NCBI RefSeq assembly: GCF_009727155.1
Contig: NZ_WNWM01000002.1
Coordinates: 2,170,001-2,234,000, forward strand
Source: Pseudoduganella dura
Lineage (GTDB): Bacteria > Pseudomonadota > Gammaproteobacteria > Burkholderiales > Burkholderiaceae_D
Length of the DNA: 64,000 nt
Direction: 5' to 3'
Numbering within the stretch: position 1 is the stretch's first letter; the number at the start of each line of letters is the position of its first letter. The translations under genes and the position numbers were made by a program. The notes beneath the pieces are model-generated. The model did not search any database, was not told where the DNA came from, and saw only the letters and a list, made by a program, of their open reading frames with translations. Below are positions 20,835 through 30,029 of this stretch, piece by piece.

Positions 20835-21704
20835 TCAGGTACCAGGCGAACGGCTCTCCAGCGTACCGGCGATCCACGCGGCGATCCCCGCGAAGATGTC
20901 ATTGCGGTTCAGCTCGTTGAAATTCTCGTGGCGGTTGCCCGGCTCGACACGGCAGGTCAGCAGGTGTTGCGGCACGCCGCGGAGCAGCCGCACGGCAGCG
21001 TTCGTATCGGCCAGTCGATCCTGCCCCGCCAGCACGACATATAGCGGGTGCCGCCATCCCGCCAGCGACAGGCCGCGCTGCGCCTGTTGAAGCGCGTGCC
21101 CGAAGCGCACGGTGATCTCGCTGGCGCGGATGCCGTCCGCCTCGTCGCGGTGGTGGCGCGCGGTGATCGCCGGATCGTGCGTCAGCACGTCGGTCAGCGG
21201 CGCCAGCGGCACCTTCATCGTGGGCGCCAGCTTCGCCAGCACGCCGGACAGCTTTTGCAGCGTGGCCGGCACGGCAACCGCGTTCACGTAATACGGCGAT
21301 GAAAAGATGAAGCCGGCGACGCCATCGCCGCCCGCCAGCCCGAACTTCGTGGCGATCAGGCCGCCCATCGAGTGGGCGATGATGAACACGGGAATGCCGG
21401 GGTAGCGTGCCCGCACCCAGTCGAGGAACAGGCCGGTTTCTTCGACGAAGATGCCGAAATCGGGAATGTCCGCGCGCCGGGCGGCGCCATGGCCGCACAG
21501 GTCGATGGCAACCGTGGCGATGCCGCGTTCGCGGAAGTACAGCGCCGGCGCGACCCAGTCGCCCCCATGGGCCATGCCGCCATGCAGCGCCAGCAGGATG
21601 GCGACAGGCCCGGCCGAAGGCGCGGCCGGCTCCCAGACATGCACGATGCGCCGTGCGCCGGCACGGCCGGGGCACGAATCGAGCCTGTCTTCGGCGAAGC
21701 GCAT
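20835..21704 (-). CDS. Alpha/beta hydrolase (lysophospholipase/monoacylglycerol-lipase type)
   Basis: A 289-residue serine hydrolase with oxyanion-region HGG (41-43), the nucleophile elbow AHSMGG (Ser112), a likely acid in AGQDRLAD and a C-terminal His in NRHENFNEL. There is no signal peptide, so it is cytoplasmic. The start at 21704 overlaps the preceding gene's stop, suggesting translational coupling to the small upstream protein. The natural ester substrate is not inferable. Confidence 0.85.
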   Translation of the reverse strand: MRFAEDRLDSCPGRAGARRIVHVWEPAAPSAGPVAILLALHGGMAHGGDWVAPALYFRERGIATVAIDLCGHGAARRADIPDFGIFVEETGLFLDWVRARYPGIPVFIIAHSMGGLIATKFGLAGGDGVAGFIFSSPYYVNAVAVPATLQKLSGVLAKLAPTMKVPLAPLTDVLTHDPAITARHHRDEADGIRASEITVRFGHALQQAQRGLSLAGWRHPLYVVLAGQDRLADTNAAVRLLRGVPQHLLTCRVEPGNRHENFNELNRNDIFAGIAAWIAGTLESRSPGT

Positions 21705-22069
21705 CAGCCCGTGATGCTGAGCGTTATCCCCATGTCGACGAGCAGGGTCAGGTCCGCGATCGAGAAATCGAGCGCATCCTCCGGCCCCACGTGCGTCATC
21801 GCGATGTGCAGTTCCGCGGCCAGCGGCGGCACGTCGAACGTGATGTTGCGCGCTTCGCATTCGTGCAGCCAGGCACGCAGCTGGCGCAGCAGCGTGACGG
21901 GATCCTCGTCCTGGCCCAGGTCCACGTAGAAGCCGGCATCGATGCGCACGCGGCCATCGGGCCGCACGTCGCCCTTCTTCCAGCTGTATTCCGGCTCGCT
22001 GGGCAGGCCGTCGCGCGCGTCGGCAACGGCGGCCTCGTCTCCATAAACCTTCAGGGATGCTTTGTTCAT
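21704..22069 (-). CDS. Small DUF4279-like hypothetical protein
   Basis: A 121-residue protein starting MNKASLKVYGDEAAV, with a central YSWKKGD and a Leu-rich segment (LLRQLRAWLHECEA). This pattern recalls DUF4279 proteins, whose function is unknown; the match is by eye. AGGAGCCCGCG precedes ATG 22069, a good RBS. Its stop overlaps the start of the alpha/beta hydrolase. Confidence 0.65.
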   Translation of the reverse strand: MNKASLKVYGDEAAVADARDGLPSEPEYSWKKGDVRPDGRVRIDAGFYVDLGQDEDPVTLLRQLRAWLHECEARNITFDVPPLAAELHIAMTHVGPEDALDFSIADLTLLVDMGITLSITG

Positions 22070-22184
22070 CGCGGGCTCCTTGTCGTTGTTAACCCTATTT
22101 AAACATAAGGTGCCGTCGAGGTGGACGGTACGTGCATCGGGCGCCCGGTGGGCGGCACGTGCCGCGGGAACGGCGCGGCGGCGG

Positions 22185-22841
22185 TCAGGCGATGCCGTAC
22201 CGGTCTCGGTAGGCCGCCACCGCGTCCTTCGATTGCGCCAGTGCGGGATCGGTGGACAGGTAGCCGAACAGGTCGGCCAGGTTGCCGATCGAGATGACGG
22301 GAATGCCATAGTTCTGGCTGACTTCCTGTACCGCGGAAAGCGCCGACAGCTGGCCATCCTTGCCGCCCCGCTCCATCCGGTCCAGCGCGATCAGCACGGC
22401 GCATGGCTCGGCGCCGGCATTGCGGATCATTTCCACCGATTCGCGCACCGAGGTGCCGGCCGAAATCACGTCGTCGACGATCACCACCTTGCCCTGCAGC
22501 TTCGCGCCCACCAGCGTGCCACCCTCGCCGTGGTCTTTCGCTTCCTTGCGGTTATACGCGAACGACGTATTGCGGCCCTTCGCGGCCAGCGCCATCGCCG
22601 TGGCCGAGGCCAGCGTGATGCCCTTGTAGGCGGGGCCGAACAGCATGTCGAAATCCACGCCGGAATCGAGCAGCGTCTGCGCATAGAAGTCGGCCACTTT
22701 CGCCAGCGTGGCACCGTCGTGGAACAGGCCCGCGTTGAAGAAATACGGCGACTGGCGCCCCGCCTTGGTGGTGAACTGGCCGAATTTCAGCACTCCCGCC
22801 GAGACGGAAAACGCGATAAACTGTTGCCTCAAATTATTCAT
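22185..22841 (-). CDS. pyrE: Orotate phosphoribosyltransferase
   Basis: Converts orotate and PRPP to OMP in pyrimidine synthesis. The 218 residues contain the substrate-loop segment FSYNRKEAKDHGEGG-like (here FAYNRKEAKDHGEGG) and the PRPP motif VVIVDDVISAGTSVRE. Standard length. Divergent from exonuclease III with only 39 bases between the starts. Confidence 0.96.
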   Translation of the reverse strand: MNNLRQQFIAFSVSAGVLKFGQFTTKAGRQSPYFFNAGLFHDGATLAKVADFYAQTLLDSGVDFDMLFGPAYKGITLASATAMALAAKGRNTSFAYNRKEAKDHGEGGTLVGAKLQGKVVIVDDVISAGTSVRESVEMIRNAGAEPCAVLIALDRMERGGKDGQLSALSAVQEVSQNYGIPVISIGNLADLFGYLSTDPALAQSKDAVAAYRDRYGIA

Positions 22842-22880
22842 ATGCTGGTCCTGTTCTCAAAAGTGCCCGTATTTTAATCC

Positions 22881-23651
22881 ATGCCAAAGATCATTTCCGC
22901 CAACCTCAATGGCATCCGCTCCGCCGCCAAGAAGGGCTTTTTCGACTGGATGGGCACGCAGTCCGCCGATTTCATCTGCGTGCAGGAGCTCAAGTGCCAG
23001 GCCAGCGACATGACGGATGCGTTCCGCAATCCGCACGGCTACCATGGCCATTTCCATTATGCCGAGAAGAAGGGCTACTCGGGCACCGGCGTCTACAGCA
23101 AGATTGAACCGGATGCCGTGAAGATCGGCTTCGGCAGCCCCGAGTTCGATGCCGAGGGCCGCTACGTGCGCTGCGATTTCGGCGACCTGACGATCATTTC
23201 CGTATATTGCCCGTCCGGCTCCTCATCGCCCGAACGCCAGCTGGCCAAGTTCCGCTTCATGGAACTGTTCCTGCCCCACCTGATGGAATTGCGCGCGGAA
23301 GGCCGCGAAGTCGTCATCTGCGGCGACTGGAACATCGCCCACAAGGAAATCGACCTGAAGAACTGGAAGGGCAATCGGAAAAATTCCGGCTTCCTGCCGG
23401 AGGAACGGGCATGGCTGACCCGCATCTTCGACGAATGCGGCTACGTGGATGTGCACCGCGGCATCGATCCGCGCCCGGAACAGTACACGTGGTGGAGCAA
23501 CCGCGGCCAGGCCTACGCCAAGAACGTGGGCTGGCGCATCGATTACCACGTGGCCACCCCCGGCATCGCCAAGTGTGCGCAGGAAGTGTCGGTCTACAAG
23601 GATGTGAAGTTTTCCGATCACGCGCCGCTGATCATCCAGTACGTGCGCTGA
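22881..23651 (+). CDS. xth: Exodeoxyribonuclease III / AP endonuclease
   Basis: A 256-residue EEP-fold nuclease for base-excision repair. It shows CVQELKCQ with the metal-binding Glu, ICGDWNIAHKE, WWSNRG and the C-terminal SDHAPLI catalytic His region. The ATG at 22881 begins the family-typical MPKIISANLNGIRSA. The pyrE-xth divergent arrangement is common in betaproteobacteria. Confidence 0.95.
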   Translation: MPKIISANLNGIRSAAKKGFFDWMGTQSADFICVQELKCQASDMTDAFRNPHGYHGHFHYAEKKGYSGTGVYSKIEPDAVKIGFGSPEFDAEGRYVRCDFGDLTIISVYCPSGSSSPERQLAKFRFMELFLPHLMELRAEGREVVICGDWNIAHKEIDLKNWKGNRKNSGFLPEERAWLTRIFDECGYVDVHRGIDPRPEQYTWWSNRGQAYAKNVGWRIDYHVATPGIAKCAQEVSVYKDVKFSDHAPLIIQYVR

Positions 23652-23657
23652 ATTTCA

Positions 23658-24566
23658 TTAAAGGCTGCGGCGGCTTTCGAAGTAGCGCCATTCCCCGCTT
23701 AAAGGATCGGGGAAGCCGATCGCCCTTGCCAGCAGTTTCAGCGGCGACGACACGTCGTCCTGCTTGCACGGCAGCGCCACCGGATAGAACGCATCGTTGA
23801 CGATCGGGATGCCCAGCGCCGCCAGGTGCACGCGCAGCTGGTGCTGCCGGCCCGTGTGCGGCCATAGCCGGTACAGCACGTGCTCGCCGCGCCGCTCGAT
23901 CACGTCGAGCATGGTTTCCGAATTCGGCTCGCCCGCCTCTTCCTTCATCGTGAAGAATTTGTCGCCCTGTACCATCCGGCTGCGGTAGCTGAACGGAAAC
24001 TCGCGGCCCGGCAGCGGGCCGGCCAGCGCTTCGTATTCCTTCTGCACGAGGCGTTGCTGGAACAGCGACTGGTAGGCGCCGCGGCTGTCCAGGTTGCAGG
24101 AAAAGACGACGATGCCGGCCGTTTCGCGGTCGAGCCGGTGGATCGGCGCCAGTTCCTCGATGCCGAGTCTTGCGCGCAGCCGCACCAGCAGCGTTTCCTT
24201 CAGAAAGCGGCCGGTGGGAATCGTGGGCAGGAAATGCGGCTTGTCGGCGACGATGATGTGCTCGTCCTGGTACAGCACTTCTTCGGCGAACGGGATCGGC
24301 GTTTCGACATCGAGCTCGCGGTAGTAAAAGATGCGCAGGTTGCGCTTGTAGGGCGAAGCCGGCGCCAGCACCCTGCCCTGCGCGTCGACCACGTCGCCGC
24401 GCGCCATCCGCTCGCGCCACTGCGCCTCGGTCACGGCCGGGTAATTCGCCACCATGAAAGTGATCAGGTCGGGCCAGTCGCCCTCGGGCAGCCACAGGTA
24501 GCTGGGCGTGACGCCGTCGCGCATCGGCAACGGCGCCTTGCCGTGTAACTTGACGGTGGAAGACAT
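23658..24566 (-). CDS. RluA-family RNA pseudouridine synthase
   Basis: A 302-residue pseudouridine synthase with the catalytic-Asp signature IHRLDRETAG and the later LRVHLAALGIPI and NDAFYP stretches. The N-terminal part (about 25-85) resembles a reduced RNA-binding region. Which uridine it modifies cannot be told. The start at 24566 gives MSSTVKLHGKAPLPMRDG; upstream in-frame codons read into the next gene region and look non-coding. Convergent with xth, six bases apart. Confidence 0.88.
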   Translation of the reverse strand: MSSTVKLHGKAPLPMRDGVTPSYLWLPEGDWPDLITFMVANYPAVTEAQWRERMARGDVVDAQGRVLAPASPYKRNLRIFYYRELDVETPIPFAEEVLYQDEHIIVADKPHFLPTIPTGRFLKETLLVRLRARLGIEELAPIHRLDRETAGIVVFSCNLDSRGAYQSLFQQRLVQKEYEALAGPLPGREFPFSYRSRMVQGDKFFTMKEEAGEPNSETMLDVIERRGEHVLYRLWPHTGRQHQLRVHLAALGIPIVNDAFYPVALPCKQDDVSSPLKLLARAIGFPDPLSGEWRYFESRRSL

Positions 24567-24586
24567 GCAGGCAGGGCGATGGCGCG

Positions 24587-25483
24587 TTACGACTTGGGCA
24601 GCGGCGTGGTGCGGTAGGCCGGCAGCTTCGCCACCGTGGTGCCGCGCGTGCGCGCATACACCGGCAGCACCAGCGGCATGCTCTTGTTCATTTCGCCGAT
24701 GCGGGTATCGCCGCTCGGGTGGGTGGACAGGAATTCGATCGGCGCGCGCGCATTCACGGCGCCCATCTTCTGCCACAGCGCGATGCCGGCACGGGGATCG
24801 AAGCCGGCGCGGGCCGCCAGGTCGATGCCGACCAGGTCGGCCTCGGTTTCCTCGCCGCGCGAGAATTTTAGCACGGCCGCCTGCGCCGCCATGCGGCCGC
24901 CGAAGTCGGTCAGGTTCGGATCGATGCCGAACAGCGCCGACGCGGCAATGCCGCCCACCTTGCCCGCGATCGCCGCCAGCTGCGATTCGCCCTGCCGCTT
25001 GCGGGCATGCTCGCGCAGCGCGTGGGCGATCTCGTGCCCCATCACCATCGCCACTTCATCGTCCGTCATGTTCAGCTTGCGCAGGATGCCGGTGAAGAAG
25101 GCAATGCGGCCACCGGGCATGCAGAACGCATTGACCTGGTCGGAATTGAGCAGGTTGACTTCCCACTTCCATTCGGCCGCCTCGGCATTCCAGCGGCCCA
25201 CGTGCGGGATGATGCGCTTCGCGATCCCCCGCAGGCGCTGCAGCTGCGGATCGTTGTCGGGAACCAGCGCGTTCTTCTGGTCGGCTTCCTTCAACAGCGC
25301 GTCGTACTGCAGTTTCGACTGCTGGTTGACGGCCTGCTCATCGGACAGCACGCGCAGCCGCGACAGGCGCGTGACGGGAATCCCGTCCGCCGCGGGGGAC
25401 GCGGTGGCGGGTTGCTGGGCCGGCGCCACCTGCATGGTGGCGGCCAGGGCGATCAGGGCAAGGCTGTGTTTCAGTCGTTTCAT
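24587..25483 (-). CDS. M48-family metalloprotease (LoiP/YggG-like)
   Basis: A 298-residue exported zinc protease. The signal peptide covers about 1-23, the zinc motif is HEIAH, and the third ligand region is EETEADLVG. C-terminal THPSGDTRI is also typical of the periplasmic M48 group involved in envelope quality control. There is no lipobox cysteine, so it is likely soluble in the periplasm. The ATG at 25483 is chosen because it opens the signal peptide. Confidence 0.88.
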   Translation of the reverse strand: MKRLKHSLALIALAATMQVAPAQQPATASPAADGIPVTRLSRLRVLSDEQAVNQQSKLQYDALLKEADQKNALVPDNDPQLQRLRGIAKRIIPHVGRWNAEAAEWKWEVNLLNSDQVNAFCMPGGRIAFFTGILRKLNMTDDEVAMVMGHEIAHALREHARKRQGESQLAAIAGKVGGIAASALFGIDPNLTDFGGRMAAQAAVLKFSRGEETEADLVGIDLAARAGFDPRAGIALWQKMGAVNARAPIEFLSTHPSGDTRIGEMNKSMPLVLPVYARTRGTTVAKLPAYRTTPLPKS

Positions 25484-25555
25484 GATGGATATCCGTGCAA
25501 CCGTGACATTTTGACAAATTTTGTGGTCATTCGCCACACGATATCACATGGCACA

Positions 25556-26179
25556 TCATGGCCGGACTTCGCCACCGCGCTTGCGCAGCCGGAACACGGC
25601 CAGTTCGCCGCGCAGGTTCGGCAGGAAATCGACGATCCGCCCCTCGGCCAGCGCCACGTACTCCAGCACTTCGACCCCCACCTCGGCGGCCAGCGCGCGA
25701 AAATCCTCGATCGTCGCGCAGCGCACGTTCGGCGTGTCGTACCACTGGTACGGCAGCGTCTTCGACACCGGCATCCGGCCTTTCAGCAGCGCCACGCGGT
25801 GCGGCCAGTAGGCGAAGTTCGGGAACGACACGATGGCCTCGTTGCCGACGCGGACGATGTCGCGCAGCAGCGCCTCCACGTGCTGCATCATCTGCAGCGC
25901 GGACAGGCACAGCACAGTGTCGAACGAGTTGTCGCCGAACAGCGCCAGCCCGCCTTTCTCGAAATCCTGCTGTACCACGCGCACGCCGCGCTGGGTGCTT
26001 TCCAGCACCTTGTCGTCCGCCAGTTCCAGGCCGTAACCGGTGCAGCCCTTGTCGGTCTGCAGGTAATCCATCATGAAGCCGTCGCCGCAGCCCACGTCCA
26101 GCACGTGGGTGCCGGGCCGGATCCAGTGGGCGATGAACGCGAGGTCGGGCCGCGTGGTTTTCAGGTCGTCGAACGTCAT
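25556..26179 (-). CDS. metW: Methionine biosynthesis protein MetW
   Basis: A 207-residue class I methyltransferase-fold protein with SAM motif [10 protein letters not shown] (26-35). It is found with MetX in many proteobacteria and is needed for full homoserine acylation. The start (ATG 26179) overlaps the metX stop by four bases, indicating coupling. Confidence 0.93.
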   Translation of the reverse strand: MTFDDLKTTRPDLAFIAHWIRPGTHVLDVGCGDGFMMDYLQTDKGCTGYGLELADDKVLESTQRGVRVVQQDFEKGGLALFGDNSFDTVLCLSALQMMQHVEALLRDIVRVGNEAIVSFPNFAYWPHRVALLKGRMPVSKTLPYQWYDTPNVRCATIEDFRALAAEVGVEVLEYVALAEGRIVDFLPNLRGELAVFRLRKRGGEVRP

Positions 26180-27354
26180 GCCGTGCCTCCTTTCGGCTGG
26201 TTGGCGATCTGGCCGCGGATCTGTTCGAAATAGGCGCGCACCATGCTCAGGTATCGTGGATCCTCCAGCAGGAAGGCGTCGTGGCCGTGCGGCGCATCGA
26301 TCTCCGCATAGGTCACTTCGCGGCGGTTGGCCAGCAGCGCCTGCACGATCTCGCGCGAGCGCTCCGGCGAGAAACGCCAGTCGGTCGTGAACGACGCGAG
26401 GAAGAATTTCGCCGTCGTCTTCGCCAGCGTGCGCGTCAGGTCGCCATCGTGCAGGCGCGCCGGGTCGAAGTAATCGAGCGCCTTGGTGATCAGCAGGTAC
26501 GTGTTCGCGTCGAAGTACGTGGCGAACTTGTCGCCCTGGTAGCGCAGGTACGATTCGATCTCGAAGTCGATACCGAAGCCGAACTTGTAGCCTGCAGTCT
26601 CGGCCCCGCCCTTTTCCGCCATCGAACGCAGCTTGCGGCCGAATTTCTCGGCCATGTCGTCGTCGGACAGGTAGGTGATGTGGCCGACCATGCGGGCCAC
26701 TTTCAGGCCGTTCTTCGGCACCACGCCGTGTTCGTAGAAGTCGCCGCCATGGTAATCCGGGTCGGACAGGATGGCCTGGCGCGCCACGTCGTTGAACGCG
26801 ATGTTCTGTGCCGACAGCTTCGGCGTGGACGCGATGACCACGCAGTGGCGCAACCGGTCCGGGTACATGATGCTCCAGGCGAGCGCCTGCATGCCGCCCA
26901 GCGAGCCGCCCATCACGGCGGCGAACTGGCTGATGCCGAGGCGGTCGGCCAGGCGGGCCTGCGCGGCGACCCAGTCTTCCACCGTCACCACGGGAAACAT
27001 GGCGCCGTAAGGCTTGCCGGTGGCGGGATTGGTGTGCATCGGGCCGGTGGAGCCGAAGCACGAGCCGAGGTTGTTGATGCCGATGACGAAGAACTTGTTG
27101 GTATCGACCGGCTTGTTGGGACCGACCATGTTGTCCCACCAGCCCACGTTCTTCGGGTCGTCGGCATACCAGCCGGCCACGTGGTGCGATGCGTTCAGCG
27201 CATGGCAGATCAGCACCGCGTTCGACTTGTCGGCATTGAGGGTGCCGTAGGTTTCATACATCAGCATGTAGTCGCGCAGCGACGCACCGCTTTGCAGGGG
27301 CAGGGGTTCCGCGAACGCCATGGTTTGCGGGGAAACGATTCCTATTGAGGACAT
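26176..27354 (-). CDS. metX: Homoserine O-acyltransferase MetX
   Basis: First committed step of methionine synthesis. The 392-residue alpha/beta-hydrolase-fold enzyme has the nucleophile in GGSLGGMQ (Ser151), substrate-side [12 protein letters not shown], and C-terminal [10 protein letters not shown] with the catalytic His. Acetyl- versus succinyl-CoA use cannot be safely read by eye. Forms metX-metW; it may share transcription with ptsI upstream. Confidence 0.94.
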   Translation of the reverse strand: MSSIGIVSPQTMAFAEPLPLQSGASLRDYMLMYETYGTLNADKSNAVLICHALNASHHVAGWYADDPKNVGWWDNMVGPNKPVDTNKFFVIGINNLGSCFGSTGPMHTNPATGKPYGAMFPVVTVEDWVAAQARLADRLGISQFAAVMGGSLGGMQALAWSIMYPDRLRHCVVIASTPKLSAQNIAFNDVARQAILSDPDYHGGDFYEHGVVPKNGLKVARMVGHITYLSDDDMAEKFGRKLRSMAEKGGAETAGYKFGFGIDFEIESYLRYQGDKFATYFDANTYLLITKALDYFDPARLHDGDLTRTLAKTTAKFFLASFTTDWRFSPERSREIVQALLANRREVTYAEIDAPHGHDAFLLEDPRYLSMVRAYFEQIRGQIANQPKGGTA

Positions 27355-27385
27355 GTTCTTGGATTTTTGGATTGTCTACTGCGGC

Positions 27386-27416
27386 GGCCCCGCGGGCCAG
27401 TGATGGTGGCGGGGCC
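27386..27416. other. GC-rich hairpin between ptsI and metX
   Basis: GGCCCCGC (27386-27393) and GCGGGGCC (27409-27416) with a 15-base loop and no T run. It sits in the 124-base gap between ptsI and metX and could separate the two transcripts or form part of the metX leader. Three TACAGC copies lie on its ptsI side at 27440, 27450 and 27465. Confidence 0.45.
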
Positions 27417-27478
27417 CGAATGAGGGCACCCGCTGCAGGTACAGCTAATTACAGCGTTGGCTTTTACAGCATCAGCCG

Positions 27479-29224
27479 TTACATCGTCTGAAGCGACACG
27501 ACGGCATCCGCGATGACGTCCGGGTCCATGGAACGAAGTATCTTGCGTGTTTGCGGCACGACCAGGCCCATGTCGGTGTTCAGGATTTCCTGTTTCACCG
27601 ACAGCAGCTGCGCCGGATGCATCGAGAAATCGCGCAGGCCCATGCCGAGCAGCAGGCGCGTCAACTTGACGTCGCCCGCCATCTCGCCGCACACGGCAAC
27701 ATCGATACCGGCCTTGTGGCCGGCGGCTATGGTCATCGAAATCAGTTGCAGCACGGCGGGATGCAGGGGATTGTAAAGGTGCGCCACTTCATAATCAACC
27801 CGGTCGATCGCCAGCGTGTACTGGATCAGGTCGTTGGTGCCGATCGACAGGAACTTCATCTTCCGCACGAACATGGGCAACGCCAGCGCGGCGGCGGGGA
27901 TTTCGATCATCGCGCCCACGTCGACGTTGGCGTCATACTTGATGTTCGCTTCGCGCAGTTCCGACTTGGCCAGTTCGATCATGGCCAGCGACTGGTCGAT
28001 TTCGTGCGCGTGCGCCAGCATCGGGATCAGGATGCGCAGTTTGCCGAACGCGGAAGCGCGCAGGATCGCGCGCAGCTGCGTCAGGAAAATCTGCGGCTCC
28101 GACAGGCAGTAACGGATCGCGCGCAGGCCCAGCGCGGGATTGAGCGCCGTGTGTTCGGTGGTGTCGAGCGGCTTGTCCGCACCGATATCGAGCGTGCGGA
28201 TCGTGACCGGCTTGCCCTTCATCGCCATGACGGCGCGGCGGTACTGTTCGAACTGCTCGTCCTCGGACGGCATGTCGCTGGCGCGGCCCATGAACAGGAA
28301 CTCGGAGCGGAACAGCCCCACGCCGCCGGCGCCGGCTTCCAGCGCGGGGCCGCAGTCGTCCGGCAACTCGATGTTGGCCAGCAGCGTGATCGGCGTGCCG
28401 TCCTTCGTCACGGCCGGCGTTTTCTTCAGCTTGGAAAGCTTCTTGCGGGCGCGCTGCGCGGCCAGTTGCCGCTCGCGGTACTGTTCCAGCACCAGCGCGC
28501 TGGGACTGACGATGACCACGCCGGCATCGCCGTCGATGATCACCCAGTCGTCCTGCTCGATCAGGTTGGAAGCCTGCGACACGCCGACCGCCGCGGGGAT
28601 ATCGAGGCTGCGGGCCACGATCGCCGTGTGCGAGTTCTGGCCGCCCACGTCGGTGACGAAGCCGATGAACGAGCGGTCGCGGAACTTGAGCATGTCCGCC
28701 GGCGAGATGTCGTGCGCCACCACCACCATCTGCGCCATGAATTCGTCATCGTCCGGCTCCACCGGCGCCGGCAGCGGTTCGCTGCCCATCAGCACCTTCA
28801 GCACGCGCTCGGCGACCTGCTGGATATCGACCTTGCGCTCGCGAAGGTAGGGATCCTCGATCTCGTCGAACTGCGCAGACAGTTCCTCGATCTGCGTGAC
28901 CAGGGCCCATTCTGCGTTGTAGTGGCGGCCGCGGATGATGTCCAGCGGCGCCTCGGAGATCATCGGATCGGAGAGGATCAGCGCGTGCACGTCGATGAAC
29001 GCGCCCAGTTCGGTCGGCGCATCCTTCGGCAGCTCGTTCCACAACGTCTGCAGCTCGCGGTGCACGGTGGCCAGCGCCGTCTGCAGGCGCACCACCTCGG
29101 CTTCTACGTGTTCTTCCGCGATCAGGTAATGCTTGACGTCCAGTGCGGCGGGCGCGAGGATCTGCGCGCGGCCGATGGCAATGCCGCGCGAAACCGGTAT
29201 GCCATGCAGTGTGAACGATGCCAT
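27479..29224 (-). CDS. ptsI: PTS enzyme I (phosphoenolpyruvate-protein phosphotransferase)
   Basis: Autophosphorylates from PEP and passes phosphate to HPr. The 581 residues carry active-site His at about 199 in GGQNSHTAIVARS, and FLSIGTNDLIQYTLA and GEMAGD in the PEP-binding barrel. GGGGAG six bases before ATG 29224 decides this start over an ATG at 29248 that directly abuts the ptsH stop. Third gene of EIIA-ptsH-ptsI. Confidence 0.95.
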   Translation of the reverse strand: MASFTLHGIPVSRGIAIGRAQILAPAALDVKHYLIAEEHVEAEVVRLQTALATVHRELQTLWNELPKDAPTELGAFIDVHALILSDPMISEAPLDIIRGRHYNAEWALVTQIEELSAQFDEIEDPYLRERKVDIQQVAERVLKVLMGSEPLPAPVEPDDDEFMAQMVVVAHDISPADMLKFRDRSFIGFVTDVGGQNSHTAIVARSLDIPAAVGVSQASNLIEQDDWVIIDGDAGVVIVSPSALVLEQYRERQLAAQRARKKLSKLKKTPAVTKDGTPITLLANIELPDDCGPALEAGAGGVGLFRSEFLFMGRASDMPSEDEQFEQYRRAVMAMKGKPVTIRTLDIGADKPLDTTEHTALNPALGLRAIRYCLSEPQIFLTQLRAILRASAFGKLRILIPMLAHAHEIDQSLAMIELAKSELREANIKYDANVDVGAMIEIPAAALALPMFVRKMKFLSIGTNDLIQYTLAIDRVDYEVAHLYNPLHPAVLQLISMTIAAGHKAGIDVAVCGEMAGDVKLTRLLLGMGLRDFSMHPAQLLSVKQEILNTDMGLVVPQTRKILRSMDPDVIADAVVSLQTM

Positions 29225-29248
29225 CGGTGCTCCCCGGTCAAACGGCAT

Positions 29249-29518
29249 TTACTCGCCTTCGCCGAACTTGTCGTTGACCAGTCCGGCCAGCGCCGTGATG
29301 CACTCCTGTTCGTCGGCCCCATCCGCTTCCAGGGTGACCTTGGCGCCCTTGCCGGCAGCGAGCATCATCACGCCCATGATCGACTTCGCGTTGATGCGCC
29401 GGCCGTTGCGGGTCAGCCAGACATCGCTCTTGAACCTGGCGGCCAGTTGGGTGAACTTGGCGGAAGCACGCGCATGCAAACCGAGCTTGTTGATAATTTC
29501 GAGTTCTTGCTGAATCAT
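29249..29518 (-). CDS. ptsH: Phosphocarrier protein HPr
   Basis: An 89-residue phosphocarrier with His15 in GLHARAS. Ser46 (AKSIMG) is also present, the residue HPr kinase modifies in species that have it; no hprK is visible here. It carries phosphate from enzyme I to the EIIA upstream. Confidence 0.95.
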   Translation of the reverse strand: MIQQELEIINKLGLHARASAKFTQLAARFKSDVWLTRNGRRINAKSIMGVMMLAAGKGAKVTLEADGADEQECITALAGLVNDKFGEGE

Positions 29519-29616
29519 GTTTTTATCGTTTTAGTACTTACGTTGTCATGTCCCGAAGCGCCGCCGCGCGCCTTCCGTCGCCACTTATGATCCTATCGGC
29601 GCCTGATGGCATTTCT

Positions 29617-30018
29617 TTAATTGACCCTGATCCGGTTATCCACCCGCACCGCCCCGCTCTGCGCACCGGCCAGCGCCATTTCCACCACCACGTCCAGCGT
29701 ATCCATGCGATAGGTGATCGCCCGCAGCAGCATCGGCAGGCTGATGCCGGCAATGACTTCGACGTGGCCCGCATCGGCCAGCTTGTTGCAGCAGTTGGCT
29801 GGCGTACCGCCCTTCACATCGGTGATGACCAGCACGCCGGAACCATCGTCCAGCCGCTTGATCGCCGCCGCGGCCAGCGCCTGGACATCGCCCAGGTCCT
29901 GGTCCGCCACCACGTCGATCGCTTCCAGGTGCTCCACGCTGGAACGGAACACGTGGGCCACCGCCGCCAGGAATGCTTCCCCCAGCGGCGCATGCGTCAT
30001 GAGCAAAATGCCAACCAT
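29617..30018 (-). CDS. PTS EIIA component, mannose family
   Basis: A 133-residue EIIA(Man)-type protein with likely phosphorylated His9 (MTHAPLG) and the KGGTPAN motif. No EIIB, EIIC or EIID gene is next to it, so it probably acts in regulation rather than sugar import. ATG 30018 with GGGGA five bases upstream is preferred to a TTG at 30033. It lies directly after gshB. Confidence 0.9.
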   Translation of the reverse strand: MVGILLMTHAPLGEAFLAAVAHVFRSSVEHLEAIDVVADQDLGDVQALAAAAIKRLDDGSGVLVITDVKGGTPANCCNKLADAGHVEVIAGISLPMLLRAITYRMDTLDVVVEMALAGAQSGAVRVDNRIRVN

Positions 30019-30029
30019 GCCGGTCCCCG

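Noticed and set aside
27355..27478. SAM-type riboswitch before metX
   Set aside because: Considered because metX leaders can carry SAM-II elements, but I could not match the conserved SAM-II core; only a hairpin and TACAGC repeats are seen.
27342..27692. Frame across the ptsI-metX gap
   Set aside because: It starts inside ptsI out of frame and reads through the GC hairpin; composition is not protein-like.
27551..29590. 679-residue frame opposite ptsI and ptsH
   Set aside because: His/Arg-rich antisense shadow; ptsI and ptsH carry all expected residues.
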